Positions 30,213 through 38,860 of a stretch of 64,000 bases of DNA are shown piece by piece. Position 1 is the stretch's first letter. Each line of letters begins with the position of its first letter. The DNA is from DASRWT01 sp963748485 (GTDB lineage: Bacteria > Methylomirabilota > Methylomirabilia > Rokubacteriales > CSP1-6), in assembly GCA_963748485.1 (NCBI GenBank), contig CAVVJF010000019.1, positions 835,092 to 899,091 of the forward strand, in the 5' to 3' direction. The notes beneath the pieces are model-generated. The model saw only the letters and a list, made by a program, of their open reading frames with translations, made no database searches and had not been told where the DNA came from. The translations under genes and the position numbers were made by a program.

Positions 30213-30949
30213 CGGCGAAGAGCCCGGTGACGCCGGAGCGCTTCGCGCAGGGCAGGACCTTCGTGGAGTACCTGGATTACATCGGCACGCCCGAGAACCT
30301 CGGCCGCGAGGCTGGCTGGTGGCTGGGGAGGGAGCGGCGCGACCTGAGCGGCATCATCCGGTCGGGGTACGAGCGGCTCCGGTTGAGCGATGCGCAGGCC
30401 GCCGCCGTCCGCTGGCTGGCCGCTCGGCCGGGCGGCCCCGCGAAGATCCTGGCGATCTCGGAGGAGTGGTCGTCGGATTGCCGTCGGGATCTCTGCATCG
30501 TCTCGCGCCTCGCCGAGGCGGGCGGGCTCGAGCTGCGCATCTTCGATCGCGACGGCCGGACGCTCGGAACCGGCCCCCGCGCCGAGCCCGCCGCGTCGCC
30601 CAATGCCGACCTCGTGAACGCCTTTCTCTTCGAGCGGGACGGCGAGACCTTCCAGTCCATCCCCGTCATCGTGGTCTACTCCGCGCGCTTCGTGGAGCTT
30701 CACCGTCACGTCGAGCGTCCCGCCCTCTACGTCAAGCAGCGGGACAATGTCGTCGCGGCCATGCAGGCCGCGCGGCCGGGCGAGTCCCGCGAGGGGGCGT
30801 GGGAGCGCTTCATGGACGAGTGGCGCGCGCTCCAGCAGGGGCCGTTCTTCACGCTCTGGGCCTCCGCCACGGCGGACGAGATCCTGTCCGCGCTCTACGA
30901 GCGGCTGATCACTACAGGCGGCGCAGCCGGGGAAACACCCGCACGGTGA
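30209..30949 (+). CDS. Thioredoxin-family protein
   Basis: 246 residues from GTG 30209, overlapping the monooxygenase stop (GTGA). The core ILAISEEWSSDCRRDLCIVSRLAE resembles the thioredoxin-like family typified by PF14595, where a WCxxC-type motif is loosened; here it is WSSDCRRDLC. The cis-Pro loop SIPVIVVY follows. The N-terminal approximately 70 residues are family specific. A redox or substrate-binding role is inferred. Its last 38 bases overlap the convergent MFS gene. Confidence 0.72.
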   Translation: MTAKSPVTPERFAQGRTFVEYLDYIGTPENLGREAGWWLGRERRDLSGIIRSGYERLRLSDAQAAAVRWLAARPGGPAKILAISEEWSSDCRRDLCIVSRLAEAGGLELRIFDRDGRTLGTGPRAEPAASPNADLVNAFLFERDGETFQSIPVIVVYSARFVELHRHVERPALYVKQRDNVVAAMQAARPGESREGAWERFMDEWRALQQGPFFTLWASATADEILSALYERLITTGGAAGETPAR

Positions 30950-32144
30950 CGCCCGCGAGGGCGACCAGCGCCAGCCCGCTCACCGCCAGCGCCGAGCCCA
31001 CGCCCAGCAGCGATCCGAGCGCGCCGATCTGAAGCTGCCCGAGCGGCGCCAGGCCGATCGCCACCACCCAGGCGCCGCCCGCCCGGCCGCGCAGATGGGG
31101 CGGGGAGTTGAGCTGCAGGAGGCTCTGGGCGAGCAGATCGGTGAGCGCGCCCAGCGCGTTGGCGACGATCAGCACCAGCACGACCCCCGTGAAGCCGACC
31201 GCGAGGGGTGCGGCCCCGAGGCCGACCAGGCTGACGCCGAACCCCGCCAAGACCGCCAGGAACAGCGCGCCGCCGCCGCTGAGCCCCCGGATGGAGGCGA
31301 GGAGGCCCACGATGCCGCCGACTGAGCGCGCGGCGTTGAGCGCCCCCAGCCCTTCGGGACCGGTGTGGAGAATGTCGCGGGCCAGGCTCGGCAAGAGCGT
31401 CTGGTGCGAGAAGCCGAGGACCTCGGCGGCGGCGGTGAGGAACATGAGGGCGAGCAATATCGGGTCGCGGCGCACGAGAGTGATGAAGCTGACCACGTTG
31501 CGCCATACCGATTCGGGCTCCGGCCGCGCGGCGCTGGGCGGCGCCGCCACCGGCGCCAGCGCCACCACGCTCACGAGATAGGCCGCAGCCACCGCGTAGT
31601 ATGCCGCGCCCGACCCGAGCGCGGCGATGAGGGCGCCGGTGCCGAGCGATCCCACGAGCCAGCCCACGCGCATCGCGAGGCCGAGCAGCGCCAGGCCCTG
31701 CACGAGGCCCGCGCCGCCCACGACGTCGTGCGCATAGCTCTGGCGCGTGGCGTTGTCGAGCCCGCGCAGCGCCCCCGCGAGGAGGGTGATCGCAAGGAGA
31801 TGGGACAGGCGCAGCGTGCCCGTCTGGGCGAGCAGGCCGAGGGCCGCCGCCGCCACCGCCTGGCCGACCCCCGACACCATCAGCAGCCGGTGCCGCGGCC
31901 AGCGATCGGCCAGCACCCCGGCCGGCACGCCCACGAAGAACAGCGGCAGGGCCCGCGCGCCCATGGCGAGGCCCACCAGGAACGGCGAGTCCGTTAGCTC
32001 GAGGGCGAGCCAGCCCAGCACCACCACCTCGCCCATCATGCCGATGGAGGCCAGCAGCATGTTCGCGGACAGCCAGCGGAAGTCGGCCAGGCGAAGCGGC
32101 GAGCGCGCGCGGCGCGAGGCGGCGGGGTCGAGAGGGGCGGCCAC
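30912..32144 (-). CDS. Major facilitator superfamily transporter
   Basis: 410 residues from GTG 32144, which overlaps the stop of the upstream lipoprotein gene. About twelve hydrophobic segments; the loop VPAGVLADRWPRHRLLM after helix 2 is the MFS motif A (G-x-L-a-D-r-x-x-r-r). It resembles enterobactin-exporter/DHA-type MFS with a large, Arg-rich central loop. The exported substrate is unknown. Confidence 0.87.
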   Translation of the reverse strand: MAAPLDPAASRRARSPLRLADFRWLSANMLLASIGMMGEVVVLGWLALELTDSPFLVGLAMGARALPLFFVGVPAGVLADRWPRHRLLMVSGVGQAVAAAALGLLAQTGTLRLSHLLAITLLAGALRGLDNATRQSYAHDVVGGAGLVQGLALLGLAMRVGWLVGSLGTGALIAALGSGAAYYAVAAAYLVSVVALAPVAAPPSAARPEPESVWRNVVSFITLVRRDPILLALMFLTAAAEVLGFSHQTLLPSLARDILHTGPEGLGALNAARSVGGIVGLLASIRGLSGGGALFLAVLAGFGVSLVGLGAAPLAVGFTGVVLVLIVANALGALTDLLAQSLLQLNSPPHLRGRAGGAWVVAIGLAPLGQLQIGALGSLLGVGSALAVSGLALVALAGVTVRVFPRLRRL

Positions 32145-33127
32145 TACTGCTGGTGACAGCCCGTGCAGGCGTAGCGCGAACGCACCATCATGAGGGGCGC
32201 GTCCGCGGGCGGATCCTTTTCGCGGAACACCGCCACGTTCCGAGCGGCGTCGGAGATGCGTGCCTCCAGCACGCTTCGGTAGGGCCAGGTGGCGAAGTCC
32301 GGCGTCAGCCGGGCGTTCCCGTACATGATCACGGCCCGGTCGGGCTCGCCCGCCTTGACCAGCATGTCGCCGAAGTGGAGGAAGAATCCCTCGAAGTTGT
32401 GGGGCGTGATCCACGAGTTCCAGCACACGCGCTGCGGCCCCTCCCGCGTCTCCCGCCCCATGTAGGGCGCGTAGTCGGGGTTGTCGCGGTCCAGGGGCGC
32501 GCCCGCGCAGATGTCCGCGTTGCGCCACATCGCGTCGAGCCCCCGCCGGAACAACGCCGAGTCGTGCGGCTGGAGCCCCGCCACGAAGCCCGCGGTGAAA
32601 AGGTTGAACTCGGGCCACGCCGCCACCGCGTCCTGCAGGGTGAAGAAGCCGCGACGTATCAGCTTGTCGTCCTTGTGGATCGAGCCCTCCGACATGAGGA
32701 GTCCGGCGTAGAAGCCCAGGTAGCGCGCGTCGCCCGGGTCGAGGCGCACTGCTTCCTCGAAGAACTTGCGCCCCAGCGCGGCGTGGTCGGTGATCTCGGC
32801 GCCGCCGCTCCCCGGCAGCCGCGTCCGCTCGGACAGCCGCCAGATGTGGAGGAAGCCGATGTGCGCGGCGGTCACCGCGTCGTGGGGATCGGCGACATAC
32901 GCGGCCTTGAGGACGGCCAGCGCTTCCGGGATCCGCTCGTAGGCGCCCGTGTGCAGCACGCGCCAGAAGACCTCGTCCGCGCGCGCCGCCAGCGGAGTCC
33001 GCGCCGCGCTCGCACGTTTGGCGGGCGCCGTCCACTCGGCGAGGGTGGCGCACCCAGCCGCGCCGAGCGCGAGGGCACCCAGCAGCGCAGCGCCGAGCAC
33101 GAGGCGGGCAAGGACGCCGCGGTTCAT
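32144..33127 (-). CDS. Lipoprotein with TPR-like helices and a C-terminal CxxCH motif
   Basis: 327 residues. The signal sequence ends in a lipobox with the lipidated Cys26 (GAAGC). Alternating helical segments (VLKAAYVADPHDAVTAAHIGF, FFEEAVRLDPGDARYLGFYAG) resemble tetratricopeptide repeats. The protein ends in YACTGCHQQ, a CxxCH haem c attachment motif three residues from the C-terminus. It could be a membrane-anchored monohaem cytochrome, or the motif may bind another metal. It is coupled to the MFS gene by overlap. Confidence 0.75.
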   Translation of the reverse strand: MNRGVLARLVLGAALLGALALGAAGCATLAEWTAPAKRASAARTPLAARADEVFWRVLHTGAYERIPEALAVLKAAYVADPHDAVTAAHIGFLHIWRLSERTRLPGSGGAEITDHAALGRKFFEEAVRLDPGDARYLGFYAGLLMSEGSIHKDDKLIRRGFFTLQDAVAAWPEFNLFTAGFVAGLQPHDSALFRRGLDAMWRNADICAGAPLDRDNPDYAPYMGRETREGPQRVCWNSWITPHNFEGFFLHFGDMLVKAGEPDRAVIMYGNARLTPDFATWPYRSVLEARISDAARNVAVFREKDPPADAPLMMVRSRYACTGCHQQ

Positions 33128-33200
33128 GGTAGCCTCCGGGCGCCGAGGAGCGCGATCACACCACGCACGCTAACACGTCGAAGCGAATGAAGGGGAGGCC

Positions 33201-33602
33201 ATGAGAAAGACGGCGCCACGAGCTAAGGACAACGGCAAGGGGCGGAACGCCCGCGCGGACGCCCTGATCGCGCGCATGAAGGAAGCCCGGGGCTATATCT
33301 ACCCGGAGTGGGAGTTCGCGGCGCGCCAGGACCCGGAGTTCGTCGAGACCTACAACCGCATCTACGAGCTGGGGCTGGGCGAGGGCCGGCACGTGTCGGC
33401 GAAGGTGCGCGAGTTCGTCGCCATCGCGCTGTTGGCCTTCCGCGGAGCGGAGCGCTCGGGGCTGGTCGCCCACATGCGGCGCGCCATCCGTCTGGGGGCC
33501 ACACGCGAGGAGATCTTCGAGATCCTGGAGACCTGCCTGGTTCCCGGCGGCGCTCCCACCTTCCACCGCGGGCTCAGCGCTCTGATGGAGGTCAAGGACT
33601 GA
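33201..33602 (+). CDS. Carboxymuconolactone decarboxylase family protein (no CxxC)
   Basis: 133 residues. SAKVREFVAIALLAFRGAERSGLVAHMRRAIRLGATREEIFEIL matches the CMD/AhpD helical core. The CxxC redox pair of AhpD is absent (the corresponding stretch reads RGAERSGLVAH), so peroxidase activity is unlikely. It may be a decarboxylase or a hydrolase-like member. One base separates its stop from the LLM oxidoreductase gene, suggesting a joint pathway. Confidence 0.85.
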   Translation: MRKTAPRAKDNGKGRNARADALIARMKEARGYIYPEWEFAARQDPEFVETYNRIYELGLGEGRHVSAKVREFVAIALLAFRGAERSGLVAHMRRAIRLGATREEIFEILETCLVPGGAPTFHRGLSALMEVKD

Positions 33603-33603
33603 G

Positions 33604-34551
33604 ATGGCCACCGAGTTCGGCGTGCTCATCCCCACGCGCGAGGCCATCATGTCGGGCCGCCCCGACACCGGCCCGCTCCTCGCCATGGCCGACCGCGCGG
33701 AGGCGGCGGGCTTCGACTCGGTCTGGATCGGCGATTCCATCACCGCGCGCCCACGCCACGAGCCGCTCACGCTGATGGCCGCCATCGCCGGCCGTACCAA
33801 GCGCGTGCGCCTCGGCACCGGCGTGCTGCTTCCCGCGCTGCGGCCTCCGGTGGTGCTCGCGCATATCGTCGGCACCCTCGACCGCGTCGCCGAGGGGCGC
33901 GTGATCCTCGGCGTGGGGATCGCCACCGACACGCCCACCATCCGGACGGAGTTCGCCGCGGTGGGCGTGCCCTTCGAGAGGCGGGTGGGGCGCTTCCTCG
34001 AGACACTCGAGATCTGCCGCGCCCTCTGGACGCGCGACAATGTCTCATTCAGCGGCAAGCACTTCACGCTGGAGGGCGCCACCGTCGAACCCAAGCCGGT
34101 GCGCCCCGGCGGGCCGCCCATCTGGATCGGCGGCAGTGGGCCCACCGCGCTGCGCGAGGCAGCGCGCTTCGAAGCCTGGTTTCCCACCGGACCGAGCGTG
34201 GACGACTTCGCCGCGAAGTTCCCTGGGGTGCAGGCCGCCGCGCGCGCGACGGGCCGGCCCGCCGACGCCGTCACCGGCGCCGCTTACGTCACGCTCGCGC
34301 TCGATCCCGACCGCGCCGCCGCCGAGCGGCGCCTGCACGAGTTCCTGGAGACCTACTACGGGGCCTCCGCGAAGGTGATCATGGCCCGCCAGGCCACCTA
34401 CGCCGGGGCCATCGAGGGCTGCGCGGAGTGGCTGCAGCGGTGGATCGACGCGGGCGCCTGGCACCTCTGCTTGCGCTTCGCGGGCGGCGATCAGCTCGCC
34501 CAGGTGGACGAGGCGGCCAGGCGGCTCCTGCCGAGGCTCACCCGACGCTGA
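33604..34551 (+). CDS. LLM class F420/flavin-dependent oxidoreductase
   Basis: 315 residues, luciferase-like TIM barrel. Segments ADRAEAAGFDSVWIGDSI, TKRVRLGTGVLLPALRPPVVLAH and GRVILGVGIATDTP are the family's conserved strands, and GGPPIWIGGSGPTALREAARF is the cofactor-phosphate region. Cofactor choice (F420 or FMN) cannot be decided by eye. It starts immediately after the CMD-family gene. Confidence 0.88.
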   Translation: MATEFGVLIPTREAIMSGRPDTGPLLAMADRAEAAGFDSVWIGDSITARPRHEPLTLMAAIAGRTKRVRLGTGVLLPALRPPVVLAHIVGTLDRVAEGRVILGVGIATDTPTIRTEFAAVGVPFERRVGRFLETLEICRALWTRDNVSFSGKHFTLEGATVEPKPVRPGGPPIWIGGSGPTALREAARFEAWFPTGPSVDDFAAKFPGVQAAARATGRPADAVTGAAYVTLALDPDRAAAERRLHEFLETYYGASAKVIMARQATYAGAIEGCAEWLQRWIDAGAWHLCLRFAGGDQLAQVDEAARRLLPRLTRR

Positions 34552-34556
34552 GCGGC

Positions 34557-34757
34557 GTGGGCGCCCTCGACGAGCGCGTGGGCCTGTGCGCCGACTGCCG
34601 GCACGCGCGGCGCGTCGAATCCGCGCGCGGATCCGTCTTCACCCGCTGCGCGCTCGCCGAGAGTGATCCGCGCTTTCCGAAGTATCCGCGCCTGCCCGTG
34701 CTCCGCTGCGCCGGCTACGACCCGGACGCGTCCTTCCCGAAGAGCCCGTCGGGCTGA
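34557..34757 (+). CDS. Small cysteine-containing conserved-type protein
   Basis: 66 residues from GTG 34557. LCADCRHARRVESARGSVFTRCALAESD and LPVLRCAGYDPD give four cysteines in a CxxC...C...C arrangement that could hold zinc or an Fe-S cluster. It begins five bases after the LLM gene and is followed tail-to-tail by an amidohydrolase with no gap. I recall similar short ORFs beside metabolic genes in soil bacteria but no function. Confidence 0.6.
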   Translation: MGALDERVGLCADCRHARRVESARGSVFTRCALAESDPRFPKYPRLPVLRCAGYDPDASFPKSPSG

Positions 34758-35600
34758 TCAGCCCCGCGACAGGGGCCAGCCCAGCCACGCGCACACGCCA
34801 CGGCCCATCACCCACTCGAGATCCTCTCCCTTGAGCCAGGGCAGGTGCTGGGTGAAGAGCGTGATGCACTCGTAGTAGGTGCACGGCATGCGGGTGAGAT
34901 CGGTGCCCCAGAAGGTGCGCCGGGGCCCGAAGGCGTCGACCAAGCGGTGAATTGGATCGTGCAAGTCGGGGAAGGGATACGGCTGCGCGGACAGGGACGG
35001 CATCCCGGATGCCTTGACGGCGATGTTCGGGTGCTTGGCGAGCGCGGTCACCTTGGGCAGGTCGTCGAACACCTGCGGCGCCTTGCCGCGCACGGCGATG
35101 CCCACGTGATCGATCACGAGCTTGAGGCCGGGATGCTTGCCCGCGATGCGGTCCAGGTGATCGAGCGCCCCCGGCACCAGGACCATCAGGGGAATGCCGG
35201 CTTTTTCCGCCGCCGGCCACAGCCAGTCGGCGGTGCCGTCGGTGAGGAAGTGGCGGTAGTGCTCGTTGTGGAAGGTGAAGCGCATGCCGAGCATGCCGGG
35301 CTGCTTGCGCCAGTCCGCCACGAGCGCGCGGCTCTTCGGATCCCCGAGCGCGAGCCGGCCCATCACCGCGAAGCGATCCGGATACGTGCGCGCCGCCTCC
35401 AGGGCCATGTCGTTCCGATCGCCCTCCCATGAGGGCGGCACCAGCACCATCCGGCGCACCTTGGCGAGATCCATCTGGAAGAGCAGGGTCTCCTTCAGGA
35501 TCTGATACGGCTTCTGCGCCTCGGAGGCGCGGCCGGGGGGCCACGGCCGCTCCGACGATTCCGCAGCCCAGAGATGAACTTGGGAGTCGACAATGTCCAT
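34758..35600 (-). CDS. Amidohydrolase family 2 protein (COG3618-like)
   Basis: 280 residues, TIM-barrel hydrolase. It starts MDIVDSQVHLWAAESS (the first metal-motif His replaced by Gln, as common in this subfamily). It continues with GMRFTFHNEHY, LVIDHVGIAVRG and FWGTDLTRMPCTYYECI, the conserved Asp strand. Relatives are lactonases or decarboxylases acting on cyclic carboxylates. It lies five bases downstream of the DJ-1/PfpI-like gene, in the same direction. Confidence 0.85.
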   Translation of the reverse strand: MDIVDSQVHLWAAESSERPWPPGRASEAQKPYQILKETLLFQMDLAKVRRMVLVPPSWEGDRNDMALEAARTYPDRFAVMGRLALGDPKSRALVADWRKQPGMLGMRFTFHNEHYRHFLTDGTADWLWPAAEKAGIPLMVLVPGALDHLDRIAGKHPGLKLVIDHVGIAVRGKAPQVFDDLPKVTALAKHPNIAVKASGMPSLSAQPYPFPDLHDPIHRLVDAFGPRRTFWGTDLTRMPCTYYECITLFTQHLPWLKGEDLEWVMGRGVCAWLGWPLSRG

Positions 35601-35605
35601 GCGGG

Positions 35606-36223
35606 TCAGGCCTCCACGGTCTCGCGGCGGTACTCGATGTAGTGCGCGGTCTCGTCCGCCACCGCCTTGCCGAACAAGGTCTCCACCACGTAGAACGACA
35701 TGTCGATGCCCGAGGCCACGCCCGCGGAGGAGATGATGCCGTCATCCACCACGCGGAGCCCGCGCTCCACCTTCACGCCCACGTCCAGCGACTCCAGCAG
35801 GTCGAGGGCGCTCCAGTGCGTGGTGGCCCGCCGCCCGTTGAGCAGCCCCGCTTTGGCGTAGAGCAGCGAGCCGGTGCACACGGACGTTACCCGCCGCGCC
35901 GTCGCCGCCGTCCGGCGTATCCAGTCGAGCGTCTCTCCATCGTCCATCAGAGGACGGGTGCCGAAGCCGCCGGGGACCACCAGGAGGTCGATCCGGGGCG
36001 CGTCAGCGAAGGAATGCGCCGGCGTCACGCCGAGACCGCCGGTGGCGGCGACCGGGTCCGTCGTCCGCGCCACCGTGAAGACGTGGAACGGCGCGCTGTC
36101 CTCCGAGCGCCGGGAGGCCGCGCCCGGCTCGAGCCGCGTGCGCGAGAACACCTCGAACGGCCCCGCGAAGTCCAGCACCTCGACGCCGTCGAAGATCAGA
36201 ATGCCGACGTTCCACTTGTCCAT
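35606..36223 (-). CDS. DJ-1/PfpI family protein (isonitrile hydratase-like)
   Basis: 205 residues, class I glutamine amidotransferase-like fold. GILIFDGVEVLDFAGPFEVF is the N-terminal strand-helix with the conserved acidic residue, LLVVPGGFGTR follows, and the nucleophile elbow SVCTGSLLYAKAGLL holds Cys116. It resembles isonitrile hydratase (InhA-type) and the N-domain of GlxA-type AraC regulators but has no HTH, so an enzyme is more likely. Coupled to the amidohydrolase gene. Confidence 0.87.
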   Translation of the reverse strand: MDKWNVGILIFDGVEVLDFAGPFEVFSRTRLEPGAASRRSEDSAPFHVFTVARTTDPVAATGGLGVTPAHSFADAPRIDLLVVPGGFGTRPLMDDGETLDWIRRTAATARRVTSVCTGSLLYAKAGLLNGRRATTHWSALDLLESLDVGVKVERGLRVVDDGIISSAGVASGIDMSFYVVETLFGKAVADETAHYIEYRRETVEA

Positions 36224-36271
36224 GGTGGTCTCCTTTGCGGCGCTGACGTTAGCCCAGGCCCCGCTCAGCCG

Positions 36272-36991
36272 TCAAGGCGAGGCTCGAGGCGCGATCGTCG
36301 CGAGATGGCCCTCGAGCAGCCGGGTGAACTCACCCCCGACGACCACGCCGCCCATCAGCTCGCTCGACTCGGGATAGTACGGACGGCCGAGGGTGGTACC
36401 GTCGGCGAACCAGAAGGTGAGCCAGTAGCGCGTCTCCCCGGGCGCATGAGGAAGCGGGCGGCGCGCCTGCGCACGCACGATCAGAGCGACCAGCGCCTCG
36501 ACGTCCCCGGGCGCCGTCACCGCCGTCTGGCGCCGCCCCCCGGGGTTCGCCGCATCGGTCTCCACGTCGATGGCGCGCACCTTGCCGGCAAGGTCGAAGA
36601 GGTCGCCGCCCACCCGGGCTCGCGGGTTACGCCAGGCCTGGTAGAGGAAGATGCGGTCCTTCCACACCGCGGCGAGCCGGAACTCGGTGGCGTAGCCGCG
36701 GACCGCGTACATCCGCGTGCCCGCCGGCATGAACGCGGCGCCGGCGTCCATCCCGTACGGACACCCGCGGGAGTCCTCGCCGAAGGAGCATCCAACGGTG
36801 GCGAACTCGGCGCCGAGATCGCGCGGCGCCAGCGGCCGCCCCGGCTCTTCTTCCCAGCGCACATAGTCGATGCCGTCGAACGTCACGAAGTCGAAGAGGG
36901 CGGGCGTGACGGCGGGCGCGCCGAAGGCGGGGCGGACGAGCCCGAGCACTCCGCCCACGAGGAGGAGCAGGACCAGGAGGAAGACCGGCAT
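36272..36991 (-). CDS. Exported hypothetical protein
   Basis: 239 residues from ATG 36991 (MPVFLLVLLLLVGGVLG, a signal or anchor); an alternative ATG at 37030 adds 13 residues. The remainder has no recognised domain: FVTFDGIDYVRWEEE, a CSFGEDSRGCPYG segment with two Cys, and a compact end with TRYWLTFWFADGTTLGRPYYPESSEL that looks like a beta-rich sensor or substrate domain. It is separated by about 126 bases from the divergent TPP enzyme. Confidence 0.6.
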   Translation of the reverse strand: MPVFLLVLLLLVGGVLGLVRPAFGAPAVTPALFDFVTFDGIDYVRWEEEPGRPLAPRDLGAEFATVGCSFGEDSRGCPYGMDAGAAFMPAGTRMYAVRGYATEFRLAAVWKDRIFLYQAWRNPRARVGGDLFDLAGKVRAIDVETDAANPGGRRQTAVTAPGDVEALVALIVRAQARRPLPHAPGETRYWLTFWFADGTTLGRPYYPESSELMGGVVVGGEFTRLLEGHLATIAPRASP

Positions 36992-37117
36992 GCGCGCTGC
37001 CACGGTATTCCCGGCGTGGGGGGCGGTCAAGCGCGTCGTCGCCGCCGCGGCAAGATCCCGAGCAGACGGCCCCGCGCGGGAGTAGGATCGCCCCTACATC
37101 GCCATCGAGGAGATTCC

Positions 37118-38848
37118 ATGCGAAAGACCATCACCGGCACCGGCGGCATGCTCCTCATCCAGACCCTCAAGGACGCGGGGGTCGACTACCTGTTCACGAA
37201 TCCGGGCTCGGCGGAGACCGGTATCTTTGCGGCGCTGGCCGAGACCGGCGAGCCGCGGCTGGTGGTGGCCAAGCACGAGGGCCTCGTGGCCGCCATGGCC
37301 GACGGCTATCACCGGATGAGCGGCAAGATCGGGGTGGTGATCGCGCACGTGATGGGCGGCTCCTATCAGCTCGCCGGTCAGCTCTTCAACGCCCAGATCG
37401 CGGGCTCCTCGCTGCTCGTCATCGCCGGCGACTGGATGTCCGAGCTGCAGGATTTTCGCGGGCTCGCGCCCTTCCCCGGCCTGAGCCAGGCCGAGTCCAT
37501 GCGGTCGCTCATGAAGGACGCGCGCTGCGCCTATCAGGTGGGCGCCGACCCGGCGGCCATCACCGTGGCCACCATGCGCGCGCTCCGCGAGGCCACCACC
37601 TCTCCCACCGGGCCCGTGTATCTCTCCATCAGCGCCGCGCTCCTGAACCAGGAGGGGCTCGAGGCCCAGATCGGCGAGGACGCCGGCTATCGCATCGAGG
37701 GCGTGGCGCCGGCGCGCGCGGAGAGCGTGGAGGCCATCGCGCGGCGGCTCGGCGCGGCGCGCTGCCCCGCGATCATCTTCGGCGACGACGTGTCGCGGCA
37801 GGGCGCGCAGACGGAGGCGGTGACCCTCGCCGAGCTGCTCGAGGCCCCGGTGTTCGCGAGCCGGCAGATCTTCCCAAACTTCCCCAGCCGCCACCCGCTC
37901 TTCTGCGGCGGCTACCCGATCGCCGCCGAGTTCCGCAAGGTGACGGGGCTCGAGCCGGACCTTCTGTTCCTCGTGGGCTGCCAGGGCGTGCACGGCGCGG
38001 TCGGCGAGCCCAGTGTGATGCAGATCGGCCCGAACCCGCTCCTGATGGGCCGTCATTACCCGCTGGACGTGGCCGTTCAGTGCGAGGTGCGCGGGACCCT
38101 GCGCGCGCTCGCCGAGGCGCTCCCGCGGGTGAACGCGGCCGCCGCGGCCGGCTGGAAGCGTCAGCGCGAGAAGGTGCGTGCCTACGCCGCGAACCTCATC
38201 AACAGGGAAGAGGACCTGGTGCGCGAGCACGAGCACGACGCGGTGGTGCACCCCGCGGTGCTGGAGGCGCATCTGGCCGAGATCCTGCCGCGCGACACCG
38301 CCATGGTGCAGGAGAGCTCGACCGCGCGCGCCACGCTGCTCCCGCTGGGGCACGGCGGCATGTGGTGGACGCGGAGCGGCGGCGGCTCGCTCGGCTTCGG
38401 CGTGGGCGCTGCCATCGGCGCCAAGATCGCGGCCGGACGCGAGCGGCCGGTGACGCTGCATCTGGGGGACGGCGCGCTCACGTACAGCGCGGCGGGCTTC
38501 TGGTCCATGGCGCGCTACAACACCGCCGTGCTGACCGTGGTGTCCAACAACGACACGTATCAGATCGTGCGCCACAACTGGGCGCGCCAGATGCCGGACA
38601 CGAAGATGGTGCGCGAGGGGAAGTACCCGGGGCTCCAGCTCGGCGGCCCCGCCACCGACTACGTGGCGCTGGCGCGGGCCCAGGGGGTGGACGGGGAGCG
38701 CGTCACCACCGTGAAGGAGCTGGAGCCGGCGCTCCGCCGGGGCGTCGAGAAGACCACCAAGGAGAACAAGCCCTATCTCCTCGACGTGAAGGTGGCCCAG
38801 GAGGGTGTGGGCGCGGACTCCACCTGGACGGAAGCCTGGCAGATGTAA
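37118..38848 (+). CDS. Thiamine-diphosphate-dependent enzyme (acetolactate synthase/benzoylformate decarboxylase-like)
   Basis: 576 residues from ATG 37118, after GAGGAGA. PYR domain: FTNPGSAETGIFAAL and VVAKHEGLVAAMADGYHRM with the activating Glu. PP domain: LHLGDGALTYSAAGFWSMARYNT...VSNNDTYQIVRHNW, the GDG-x(n)-NN TPP/Mg motif. It decarboxylates or ligates a 2-oxo acid; the substrate is undetermined. It forms an operon with a TauD-like dioxygenase (12-base gap) and a dienelactone hydrolase. Confidence 0.87.
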   Translation: MRKTITGTGGMLLIQTLKDAGVDYLFTNPGSAETGIFAALAETGEPRLVVAKHEGLVAAMADGYHRMSGKIGVVIAHVMGGSYQLAGQLFNAQIAGSSLLVIAGDWMSELQDFRGLAPFPGLSQAESMRSLMKDARCAYQVGADPAAITVATMRALREATTSPTGPVYLSISAALLNQEGLEAQIGEDAGYRIEGVAPARAESVEAIARRLGAARCPAIIFGDDVSRQGAQTEAVTLAELLEAPVFASRQIFPNFPSRHPLFCGGYPIAAEFRKVTGLEPDLLFLVGCQGVHGAVGEPSVMQIGPNPLLMGRHYPLDVAVQCEVRGTLRALAEALPRVNAAAAAGWKRQREKVRAYAANLINREEDLVREHEHDAVVHPAVLEAHLAEILPRDTAMVQESSTARATLLPLGHGGMWWTRSGGGSLGFGVGAAIGAKIAAGRERPVTLHLGDGALTYSAAGFWSMARYNTAVLTVVSNNDTYQIVRHNWARQMPDTKMVREGKYPGLQLGGPATDYVALARAQGVDGERVTTVKELEPALRRGVEKTTKENKPYLLDVKVAQEGVGADSTWTEAWQM

Positions 38849-38860
38849 GGAGGCGACGGC

